Shown one piece after another: positions 14,001 to 26,000 of a stretch of 64,000 nucleotides of DNA. Source of the DNA: Sipunculus nudus (taxonomy: Eukaryota; Annelida; Sipuncula; Golfingiida; Sipunculidae); contig CM049311.1 in the NCBI GenBank assembly GCA_026874595.1, positions 7,353,676 to 7,417,675 on the forward strand, written 5' to 3'. Position 1 is the first letter of the stretch. Every line of letters starts with the position of its first letter. The notes under the pieces are model-generated. The model made no database searches. It was not told where the DNA came from and was given only the letters and a program-made list of their open reading frames with translations. The position numbers were made by a program, and so were the translations under genes.

Positions 14001-17000
14001 ATACTAAATATGATCAAAAACAGATTAGTGGTTTCGATATTAGGCAGGCTTGAAGTGTAAAAATTGCTTAAAAAAAACAGAGGTTTTTCCTTTATATCTC
14101 AAACGAAGTCATAGTGACCCAATTTTCAGTATGGTAGGAGATTTATGGGGACATCTAACTGTATGCAAAATTTTTTATTCGTAGGTCAAATTGTTTAACA
14201 AGTGACCCATGGGTCATGACGCTCAGCTGACTGGGAAGAGATTCGCAAAAGGAAATTTTATCATCAGAATGGCAGTATATACCCATTCAACTGAAGCATC
14301 AAACATATTAACCAACAGGCCAAGATTTAGTCTGTATTTATATATCTCAAAAATAGAGAAAAATGTGTAAACTTTTAAAACTAGAATACGGGTAACCGAC
14401 AAGTGACTACATGTATCTGCCAAAATTGGATAGTGAGGCATGGATTGAGTGGCAAGGGGAAATAGAGTGAGGTATGTTGCATATTAGCATGGATGTCTGC
14501 AGCCTAAATGTGTATGTAGGTTGTGCCACCTACCACAAATCCAGAAATCTGTCCAAGTTGTATACACCTGTAACCGGTCTCGGTTAAGTATAAACAATTT
14601 AAGGCTGCACATTGGTAAACGTTTATTCCAATGTTGTTCATGACAGTATCAGCAAGGCAGAGCCTCTGCTTACACAGCACACAAGCTTATGGTACACGAT
14701 TAGCAAGTATTAGGAACTAAGAATAATGTAACTTAGGGTACAGGTTAGGTTTAGGGTTAGGGTGGCTGGTTACTCCCGGAGGGAACGTTCAGTATCTGGC
14801 ATCCTGCCCAAATAAACAAAGAAAACAACATATAGCCAACCCTGTCATACACTAATACATGGTTCAATATTATGATTAACTATCAAGAAGAAAGATGAGT
14901 TTATAACAAAAGAGCATTTCTATTGTGTCTATTGTTTACATGACAAGTCAAGAAATATCTCCCAGGTTACAATAGAGAAATAATTAATAAAGAGTAATCC
15001 TGGCTCCATGAAAGAGATATTATTGATAATATAATATCACTGGTAACTAAGAGTGAGTTACATTAAAGAAAACAGTATTTAAATTGTCGGTAACTACTTT
15101 AGACAATCATATGAGCGATAACACAAGAACGAATGCGCAACAGCTGGCGCCATCTACCGGCTTACCAGTACACAAGTCAGGATAGTAATCCTTCACCACT
15201 ACTCGGACAAGCGTTAAACTACTCTTAACATGATAATGTACATCTTACTCGAAGAGTTACAAATGGATGTAGCCATTATGAATTATGGTTTATCCAGCTA
15301 CCTGAATTACCATACAAATAACTCAGTAGATAATCATTTATCGGCGGTAGAACATACAAACAAGCAGCCGTTTACAACATTATCTCGCCGCACGATGTGA
15401 ATATCGCAATCCAAAAACAAAATGCGCTATTCTTTACGAAGTAAGAGGCGTTTACACTTCAGACTACTATCAATATCAAGGAAAGGTACCAGTCTAACAT
15501 TATAATCATTATATATTAAATGACAAACGAAACTAACCTCAGATGAGATGCTAAAATGCTCCCGCGCAGCTCTATCACACAGCTTTTACGAACATGGCTT
15601 CCAAAAGAACGCTGGTTTCCGCCCTGCGCTAATGAGTGTGCGCAGTCGTACAAGTGACTGGCACTCGCTGTTAGTCTGACAATATTAAAAAGCCATACAC
15701 ATTCAAATATAGGTTACGAGGGTCTATTTATTAGCAAACTATTCTACATCCGCCCCCACCTTTAGTTTGGCCCGTCCCGGCAAACTAAAAACAATCTTTT
15801 CACAAAGCTCTTCGATACAGATTATCGAGATTATCGCCTAAACATCACAAGTCTCACGGTATAGAACCTTCCTATCTGGTTAACATACACATAATAAAAC
15901 ATTAAATGAACGATGAAACAACCTCTGTATCTTTTACAGTACAGCGTCTCGCAGACTTTCATTCTACGGTACTCCAAAAACAGTTTTCAAATCCAAAAAT
16001 TCGATGTAAGAGACTTAACTCTCCACAACTACACAATATGCTACGTGAGAATAAGATATTGTCACTAACCCTTGATCTCCAATCATCATAACCACAGTAC
16101 CATCATGTGTGTTTAAGATCTGTTACCAGTGCAATATGATCTTGCAAAGTACAAACACTAACACACAGTGTAAGCATGTGCGAACTAGTGAATATAACCA
16201 TAATCCTAGGTAGATCAAACACCAACCAGTTGTCGTAATCATTACTGGCATCAACATTTACAAGAGATCCAAAAGGGTCACACCCTGTGCAGATACAATA
16301 ATATATAAGTAGGACAATCCTCACTGAAATAGCTATCAGTCCAGGCAATGTGATACAACAACCACATCATATTATCTCCTACTCTACCAGAATTCGTATT
16401 TAACAGTACATATTTAATCATCAAAGCAAATTCTTAAGCACTCTAAGCACAGTACTCCTGTTTCAAACAGTGATAAAAATACATAACATGATTATTTATT
16501 CAGTTGAACTACACTCATGATAAACAGACCTGGGTTCCCTATACAAATTACGGTGTTTCCCAGCTGTACTTCTAGTACTCTTTCGTCTCACATATTCTGC
16601 AGTAGTTTGACTATGTTCTTCAGAAGAACTTGAAAAATCATTTGGCAACTGTCCATCACTATCTGTCTCACTCTGACAGTGAGGCTGTCGAGTTACAATA
16701 ATCATCCTTGACTCTGACTCAGAATCTGACTCTGTACTCGTTACATCAGACTCGGGTTTTAAGATTCTCTTAGGCCTACGCCTTCTATGGTCAAGTGTCC
16801 TATCTACTTGCATCGGACAAGGACGAATCTCAGTTCTGTTAACCCATCTAGTAACACCAAATCCATGAACGGGTTCGATAAGATATATATTCTTATCTGT
16901 TGATTTCTGAACCACTTTATATCGTTCTGGTCGATAGGCATCCTGGATTTTCCTACGTCCAGGAACATGATTTTTTCACATACACTTGGGTACCTAGCTC

Positions 17001-20000
17001 TAATGGCTTTTCTTTTGCGTTTCTATCATGGTACCTCTTTCTCTTTTCTGCTGACATTTGCAGTCTCTTTTGAACGGCAGTGTAAGTTTCTTGCAACTTA
17101 GCTTGATGAGCGGCTATCCACTCATGTAGATTGTAGTTCTCAGATTCTTCGAGAACTATGTGTGGCATTATCCTTGGCTCTCTTCCAAAAATTACATAGA
17201 ACGGCGAATATCCAGTTGCACTATGCGGAGTGGTATTGTAGAAATAAGTGACTTCCTCCAGATAATCTGGCCATTTCCGCTTCTTTTCAGATGGTAGTGC
17301 TTTCAAGAGTTCATGAAGTGTGCGATTATATCTCTCGCACTGACCATTGCCTTGTGGTCTGTATGCTGTTGTTTTCGACTTCTTTACACCGTAGAGTCGA
17401 CATAGATCCTTTATGAGATGTCCCTCAAAATCCCTGCCTTGGTCTGAGTGCAGACGCAAAGGCGGACCAAACCTTCGGAACCAATGCGACACTAACAACC
17501 GTGCAACAGTGACAGCCTTCTGGTCAGGGGCTGGCACCGCAAGTGTATACTTGGAAAATACATCTGTTATAACAAGGATATTTTCACATCCGATCGAAGA
17601 TTTGTCCATAAGTGTAAAGTCTACCGCGACTACTTCAAACGGTTTTGATGCGGAAAGGGTTCCTAAAGGTGACTTCACCTTTTCCAGCTTTGACAAATTG
17701 CATCTTTCACATACTTTTATCCATTCCTCCATGTCACGCAACATACGAGGCCAATAGCATCTTGGACGTAATATCAACATGGCTCTGTCAAGCCCTTGGT
17801 GTCCATGATCATTGTGCACCGATCTCAAGGCTCCACATCGCAACTCGGTGGGTAGTACCACCTGGTTTAGTACTCCTAACTTCGGATCATTGACTCTCCT
17901 ATACAACAGACCATTTGTCAATGTCATCTTGTCCCACTGACGAATAAGCAACTGCACTTCCCGCGGTTCCTTCTTACGCTGCACCCCATTCAGTTTCTGT
18001 CCTCTCTCAAAAATGTCGATGAACCTTCTAATACTCATATCATCTCGTTGTAGGGTTTTCATCTTATCGGGAGTCATACAGGGTAAGTTTGTACAACTTG
18101 CATCAGCCATACAATTTTCAGCTTCAGTGGTGACAACAGCTTCATACATAGCCACTTGTAATTCTGATGGGAATGCTGAACCATCGAGAACAGAGTTACA
18201 CTGGTCTCGTACCTCCTCTGGGGTGATGTCCCATGGTCTTGCTTCTTGGCGCGACAACGCATCAGCATTTCCATTCTTGCGACCTGGTTTGTAAACAATC
18301 TTAATGTCATAGTTGGCCAATTCTGACGCCCACTTTTGCTCTAATGCTGGAAGCTTACTCTTGGTAAAAAGGTATGTCAACGGATTATTGTCTGTATACA
18401 CAATGCATGGTCCATAGCACAAATAATCCTTGAACTGTTGGGTCACTGCCCATCGCAATGCCAGCAACTCCAGTTTCTTGGAGCTGTATCCAACTGGATT
18501 CTTCTCGGTTTTCCTAAGACTACGGCTAGCATAGCTAATCACTTTCTTGGTGCCATTTTGTTCTTGACTGAGAATTGCGCCAAGTCCCTGTCTGGAAGCA
18601 TCAATCTCTAGGATAAATGGCCTGCTGAAATCAGGAAATGCTAAGACTTCCGAACTCACTAGCTTCTCTTTCAGCGTACGGAATGCTTCCCTATGATCTT
18701 CGTTCCAATCATTTACAAGGTCAATATTAAGATACTTGGTCTTCTTTCTCTTGCCGGTTTTGTCTCCGACCAAGCTATGCAATGGTGCGGCGATGGAGGC
18801 ATATCCAGGAACAAATCGCCTGTAATAAGACGTAAACCCTAAAAATCGCCTAAGTTCCTTGACCGTTGTTGGCTCTTGCCAATCAGCAACAGCTGATAAC
18901 TTTGAAGGGTCAGTACTCACACCACGACTTGACACGACGTGTCCCAAGAATTTGGTCTCAGTTTTAAAAAAATTACACTTGTCTGCCTTCACTCGTAGAT
19001 TGTACTGGGACAACCGTTGAAAGACTCTATCAAGTCTTGACAAGTGTTCTTCGACCCCATCGGAATAGACAATGATGTCGTCCAAATAAACAAGTATCGA
19101 CGTGAAAATCTCATCTCTGAACACCTGACTGACCAGCCTAGAAAATGTGGCTGGTGCGTTCGTGAGCCCAAATGGCATTCGAATATATTCAAACAATCCC
19201 ATTGGGGTTGTGAAAGCTGTTTTTTCACGATCCTCGGGTTCGACCTCAACTTGGTTATATGCGGATACTAAGTCCATAGTACTGAAAATGGTCGATCCTC
19301 TTAGTGCTTCTAGCGACTCCTGTATCCTCGGGAGTGGGAACTGATCACGCTTTATTTTCTGATTAAGTTTCCTATAGTCGACACACAACCTGATGTTTCC
19401 ATTACGCTTGCGTACAATGACAATAGGACTTGCATAGTTTGAGTTGCTTTCTTTAATTACACCACTAGCTAGCAACTCTTCTAAGTGCTTCTTTACCTCA
19501 TTCCATTGGTGAGGAGGCAACCTACGAAAAGGCTGCACAATTGGCTCATTGTCACATGTTCTAATCTTGTGCTTTATAGCGGAGGTGCAACCAAGCAGTT
19601 CGTCTTCCTTCATGAATACCTTTGCATGACGTCTAAACAATTCCTGGGCCTTAACAAGTTCCTCAGGGGATCCAGGAAAATTATCCGCGGTTATCTTTGG
19701 AAGATAATCTCCAGAAACAGTGCATTCTTGGTTAGGCTCATGCTCAGCTTGAGCTACAAATATATAATTACAACGAATGTCCACATCTATTTTTGGTTCA
19801 ACTGGGTTGGCATCCATAACAAGTCCAAGCCTAGTCCCCCTTCTTATAGTAACATCATGAAGGTTTGTATTGACAACAGGGATGGTTACAGGGCCGTCCC
19901 TTTCAGAAATCCAAACAGGTAACACCTGAATTCCCTGTACCCCTTGATCCTTTAATGGTTCTATGACAACAGAACCTCCCTTAGGACATGTCACCTGAAC

Positions 20001-23000
20001 ACTCGAAATAGATGACGCCGGCAGAATGTGATTGGCTCCTCCAGCCAACCTTGCAAAACAGGAGTTCGATTCTGCTGTTCCTTTAAATAACGACAAAAAC
20101 TTTGGGATCCTTCCCAGTACATTAGTTCCTATTATCCCAGGCAAGTTCTTACGACTTTCCTCAGTCTCCTTGGTATCTTTCATGATAAACACTCCTATAT
20201 CTCTCACAAGGGTGTCTTCCACCTGTATGTTCAGCACTGCAACTCCAACGTATGGAATATCGAGTCCGTTTGCTCCTCGAATTGGGAACCAATGTCCTGA
20301 TTGAAATCCAACTCCACTCGGGGCTAGGAATGTATTAAAAGCAGACTCGTTGATGGTTGTCACCATTGACCCGCAGTCAATTAAACACGCTATGTCTACA
20401 TTATTGAATTTGGCTATAGTTGTCGGACGACTGCCAACACTTCTGCTAAGAATACTTGGTGATAATGTCGAGCCTTCTAGACATGACCCCACTGTTCGGC
20501 TCAAAGGAGTGGGGGTTACTAGTTTAAAGATAAATTTGGCCCCTGGGGACCACCGGGGGTGTTCCCAAGCAACTGCCCTGGTCCTAGCTGTGGCTGTACT
20601 GGCGGAGGTCGCATGCTAGTTGTTGCATACACAGGAGGCTGCCATGGTGGAGCACAATATGCCTGGGGCACAAACTGAAGGGCCTGATCAGTGTTTGGCC
20701 GGTTATCCTTTGGCCCCTTCCTCTGAGTGGCTTTCCATTTAAAACACTGTCTCTTCCAGTGCCCTAATTTCCCACAAAAATGACATGCATCGCCTTTTCT
20801 TGCTTCAGCCGTCTGGGGTTTCCCCTTCGAAAGAGCCGCCAGCATTTCCTGTTGGTTAGATATTTGTTCTTGTTGAGCTGCGATCTGCTTTTGTTGGTTG
20901 AGTTGAAGCTCTAGCATCTTATCAATCTTACTTTGCAACCCACCTATGTCGATCACTTGCTCTTCAACACAAGTCTCTACTGGGTCGGAAGGCAACACAG
21001 GTTCACCAGACTCGATGGAATGACAGGAGACCTTCTTTGTCTTATTTGCCTTATCTTCTTCTGCGTAACGTACGGCTTCTTCCCAGATATCACGAAACTT
21101 CAATTCTCTGTTCCTTCTAATCTCTGCCCTAAGATGATCTCTAAGATGCCTGTCCCGCACTCTCTGTACAAATCTATCTCGCACGAAAGAGTCTTTATTG
21201 GTAATACAATTACTGTCCAAACTAAGTGCGCGCTCTGCTAATCTCATTAGTGCAAAGCTGTACTCTCGCAGCGTTTCCCTCTCTCCCTGCTGCCTAGCGT
21301 AACATAAATCTAGCACATCGGCTGCAGTTATCTGTTCGCCAAATGCATTGGCTAAAACATCATATATTCTAGAGGAAGTAACATCATCCTCCTTCAAGTC
21401 AAACTTTACCTCGTCCTCGGCATCACCCTCTAAATGTGAGAGGATAAAGTCAACTGCATTCCTCTCACTAAGTGACTGGAGACTAACCTGGCGTTGGCAG
21501 TCAGCAATCCATTTCTTTAAATCTCTGGGATCGCCACTGTACTTCCTCAGTTTTTGTGAAGTTTGTACAACCTTAACAATATGTTTAGCTTTGAGCTCAT
21601 CTTCTAAAGCTAGGTTTTTAGTTTGCAAATCTGCTAACTGTTGCTGAAGCTCTTGGATTTGTGCCTCGGCCATCTTAATCCAGTAATAATTGCTGTACCA
21701 ATTAACAAAATATGTCTAAGCCTTTACATGAAAATCATAAATCCACATTAACTTTAAATTGTCATGAAATCACACAGGGAATGCAGTAGTGTCAACCCAA
21801 TGAGGTACATATTTCATCAAATAAAAAAACATTAGCATACATCAGCGACATATCACATAAACATGCAAGTATGACTCACCTTCTTCATCAATGCAATAAC
21901 TACACAGTACTCTATTCAACAACTTCCCTAAATAACAGGTACATCACCATGTGCAGAACTAGTCAGAAAAGTATGCAATATACACCTTGTGATACAAAGT
22001 ACCTGGACAAATCTTGTGTAGTACAAGCTTACATGTACAACAACAATAATGGTTCATATACTATTAATACTCACCGAATAAGTGTTGACAACAACAGTCT
22101 TCCAGACTCTTTTTTTAAAGCAACATTACATTATTGTATCAAGAAATGATAATCTGTCTGTCTGTCTCTCTGCAACACTGAGTCAACCTCTTACCTCTGA
22201 CTTGATATCCTTTTAGTTCCAAACATGGCCACTAGGTATCAGCACTACCTTCAGGCACACCAATAAAATAAAAAAAATAGTGACACCAAAAAAAATATGA
22301 CGCCCCAAAACATCTCTAAACTCAGTAATAATCTCAAGAAACAAAGTCGCTAGAGGTAAGTGTACCACTACTGTTCTGCATATAGGTCAAACAGGCCTTA
22401 AAATGTTCAGAATCTGTCTATGCAACAAACACAAAAAAACAACTTTATCAGAGGATAAAAACCAACTGTAACACAATGCCAAATACAATTCCAACACGTG
22501 GCATAATATGATTCAAATACATCATCCACTACAAGGTTTATCATTCATTACAAGTATGTGCAACCTCACCTGTGAGAACAATCTCTCCTATGAACAAGAC
22601 AAAAACTAGGTACATCCACAGACTGAACTGTGCATCTCAAAACAGTCCTGATGAAACATAACCTTGATGTACCACTAAAATTCAGCACAGAAATATATCT
22701 TCACAATAAGAAAGAACCCCATAATTCTATATTACTTCATGATAAAACATGCATCTCATGCCTAAATCAAACAAAATCTACAGATATCCGTGTTTAACAA
22801 GAAGTCAACTTCTTTGTCTCTGGCTCCAAGCCTATTAATACCGAAATGACACACTAGGTGGCAGCACAGGTCGACCAACCTTTGACCTAACAGTATTGAA
22901 TCATGAGAACCCAAAGTAAAAATATACACATACCATCAGGTGTCTTCAATAATTCTGCAACATTATATAACATGAGACAATATGGTAAATATCTGTATTA

Positions 23001-26000
23001 ACTGGCTGCTGGTATACTCGCTTCTTACAGGGCATGAACAAAGTATCTTGGGCATGAACAAAGTATCTTGGGTATGAAAATGAAACAAATAGGTCAATAT
23101 CATGTTTCATCATAACCTGTATAATAATCACCTGTGTAATGCAGCACTTATACAACCAGTTTTTGAGCAACCTCAAGCCATCAATATAGCACATGCAAAA
23201 CTTCAATATATGACTGTAACTGCTGTAATACAGTACTTACCAGCAACTTGCACTCTTCAACTTTTAAGTAAAATATATTCTTGCTGACAAACAGTAAAAT
23301 TCAAAATTTCCATCAACCTATTGACAAAAATACATAGTGACACCTATACATGCAAGTATGTAACAACAATGTACACTTTGTTCAATGTCACCTGAAATTC
23401 CATGTCTTGTGAACACATCAGTAAAATTAAATGACTGTTCGCATGTGTTGCACTTACAACCGTGCATAATGCATCAAACCATGGAATTATATCACCTTGG
23501 CACTCGCCACTCTATATTTTTATATAGCATTCAAAATACAACCAACAAAATTCAAATTGTGACGTATCAACCCTTGTGTATGCTTAGCATACAAGTAGCA
23601 AACATGATATGATATGCAAACAAATAACTTTAATCTAATGGTCACTACAGCTGTGATTGCATCAGCAGCCCCTGAAACCTGTGAAAACATATCTGGACCC
23701 AACCGTGCAACATCTGTCAATATAGCACAACATTCACAAAATATTATAAGAATGTGTGATGCAACATCTATGATCACAACAAACACAGTAAATGTCCATC
23801 AAGACAGTCCTTCTCTCTCAACAGAGCAATATCATCCACAGCTTACAAGTGATGCTGACACCAGTCCATTTCCTGGCATGTTTGTATGATCATGCATACA
23901 AACTTGTAAAGCACACAATGTCAAGGGTATAAATGTAGTATATATTTGTGAGTCACTCTTGGACTTTCCCCATAAATGAATAGACTCTCCATGGGTACAT
24001 ACATATTATATTGTCCATTATGGGAGGAAACATCAACCATCAAGTATCTGTAGTTCACACGGGAATCCTCATAGCCATATATATGGTCCAACAGCAAGGT
24101 CCACATCGAGGTCGCAGATCAGGGAACGCCACATCAGAGAACACCACATCACCAACTGCATCCGGCGCGAACAAGCTCCTAACCAGCCACCCTATTAGTT
24201 TTATTACAGTTCATGAAAAGCAGCCAATCCCACCGCTGGCCACCAGCTGTAACCGGTCTCGGTTAAGTATAAACAATTTAAGGCTGCACATTGGTAAACG
24301 TTTATTCCAATGTTGTTCATGACAGTATCAGCAAGGCAGAGCCTCTGCTTACACAGCACACAAGCTTATGGTACACGATTAGCAAGTATTAGGAACTAAG
24401 AATAATGTAACTTAGGGTACAGGTTAGGTTTAGGGTTAGGGTGGCTGGTTACTCCCGGAGGGAACGTTCAGTATCTGGCATCCTGCCCAAATAAACAAAG
24501 AAAACAACATATAGCCAACCCTGTCATACACTAATACATGGTTCAATATTATGATTAACTATCAAGAAGAAAGATGAGTTTATAACAAAAGAGCATTTCT
24601 ATTGTGTCTATTGTTTACATGACAAGTCAAGAAATATCTCCCAGGTTACAATAGAGAAATAATTAATAAAGAGTAATCCTGGCTCCATGAAAGAGATATT
24701 ATTGATAATATAATATCACTGGTAACTAAGAGTGAGTTACATTAAAGAAAACAGTATTTAAATTGTCGGTAACTACTTTAGACAATCATATGAGCGATAA
24801 CACAAGAACGAATGCGCAACAGCTGGCGCCATCTACCGGCTTACCAGTACACAAGTCAGGATAGTAATCCTTCACCACTACTCGGACAAGCGTTAAACTA
24901 CTCTTAACATGATAATGTACATCTTACTCGAAGAGTTACAAATGGATGTAGCCATTATGAATTATGGTTTATCCAGCTACCTGAATTACCATACAAATAA
25001 CTCAGTAGATAATCATTTATCGGCGGTAGAACATACAAACAAGCAGCCGTTTACAACATTATCTCGCCGCACGATGTGAATATCGCAATCCAAAAACAAA
25101 ATGCGCTATTCTTTACGAAGTAAGAGGCGTTTACACTTCAGACTACTATCAATATCAAGGAAAGGTACTAGTCTAACATTATAATCATTATATATTAAAT
25201 GACAAACGAAACTAACCTCAGATGAGATGCTAAAATGCTCCCGCGCAGCTCTATCACACAGCTTTTACGAACATGGCTTCCAAAAGAACGCTGGTTTCCG
25301 CCCTGCGCTAATGAGTGTGCGCAGTCGTACAAGTGACTGGCACTCGCTGTTAGTCTGACAATATTAAAAAGCCATACACATTCAAATATAGGTTACGAGG
25401 GTCTATTTATTAGCAAACTATTCTACACACCTGCAAAATTTTAGGCAGAAAAGTCAAACCACTACATGTATATGAGCGATTTTTGCCCATGGCAGACAAA
25501 CAGACAAACACTGTGCAAAAATCTTTGCAGGTAACCCCTCCAGTTTTGTGTATGATAAAGACCTATGTGAGATCTAAAAAAATGCACAATTTTCGCCCAA
25601 TCGGTCAAATGGTTCCTGAGATATGAGCTTGGATGTGTCCAGCGTTAACTAGAATGTAGGTGGCGCCACCTGTCATAAAATCAAGAAAGCTGTCCACGAT
25701 GTATAAACCTGCAAAATTTTAGGCAGTTATGTCGAACCACTACAGAGAAATGAGTAATTTTAGGCCACAGCAGACTAACAGACAGACGCTGTGCAAACAT
25801 TGTTACAGGTGGCGCCACCATTTTTTGTTTATGTTACAGAGCTATCAAAGGGCTACATTTGTATAAATTTTATTTCCTGATCGGTCAAACGGTTCCCGAG
25901 ATATAAGCTTGGATGTCATCAGCGTGAACATGAACGTAGGTGGCGCCACCTGTCATAAAATCAAGAAAGCTATCCTGGATGTATACACATGACGAATTTC

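Larger units (their letters stand above)
14569..25427 (-). mobile_element. Full-length Ty3/Gypsy LTR retrotransposon (10.86 kb)
   Basis: Two direct 1180-bp LTRs with TG...CA ends in the element's sense, a primer binding site, gag, pol and a polypurine tract, all on the minus strand. The target duplication is CACC (14565-14568 and 25428-25431); it could be 5 bp if the terminal A is shared. By eye I found a single LTR difference (C at 15490, T at 25169), so the insertion is recent. Sense is the same as the host channel gene. Coding capacity is nearly intact. One frameshift near 16968 separates the integrase tail. Confidence 0.96.

Noticed and set aside
14740-14766. Interstitial telomere array
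   Set aside because: Only about two and a half TTAGGG units, identical in both LTRs; it belongs to the LTR sequence.
23520-23889. Overlapping 88- and 91-codon frames in the Gypsy leader as an accessory gene
   Set aside because: Both strands are open over the same short stretch, no domain is recognisable and the codon pattern is not protein-like.
24011-24322. 103-codon plus-strand frame across the primer site and LTR edge
   Set aside because: It is antisense to the retrotransposon, crosses functional non-coding signals and resembles nothing.
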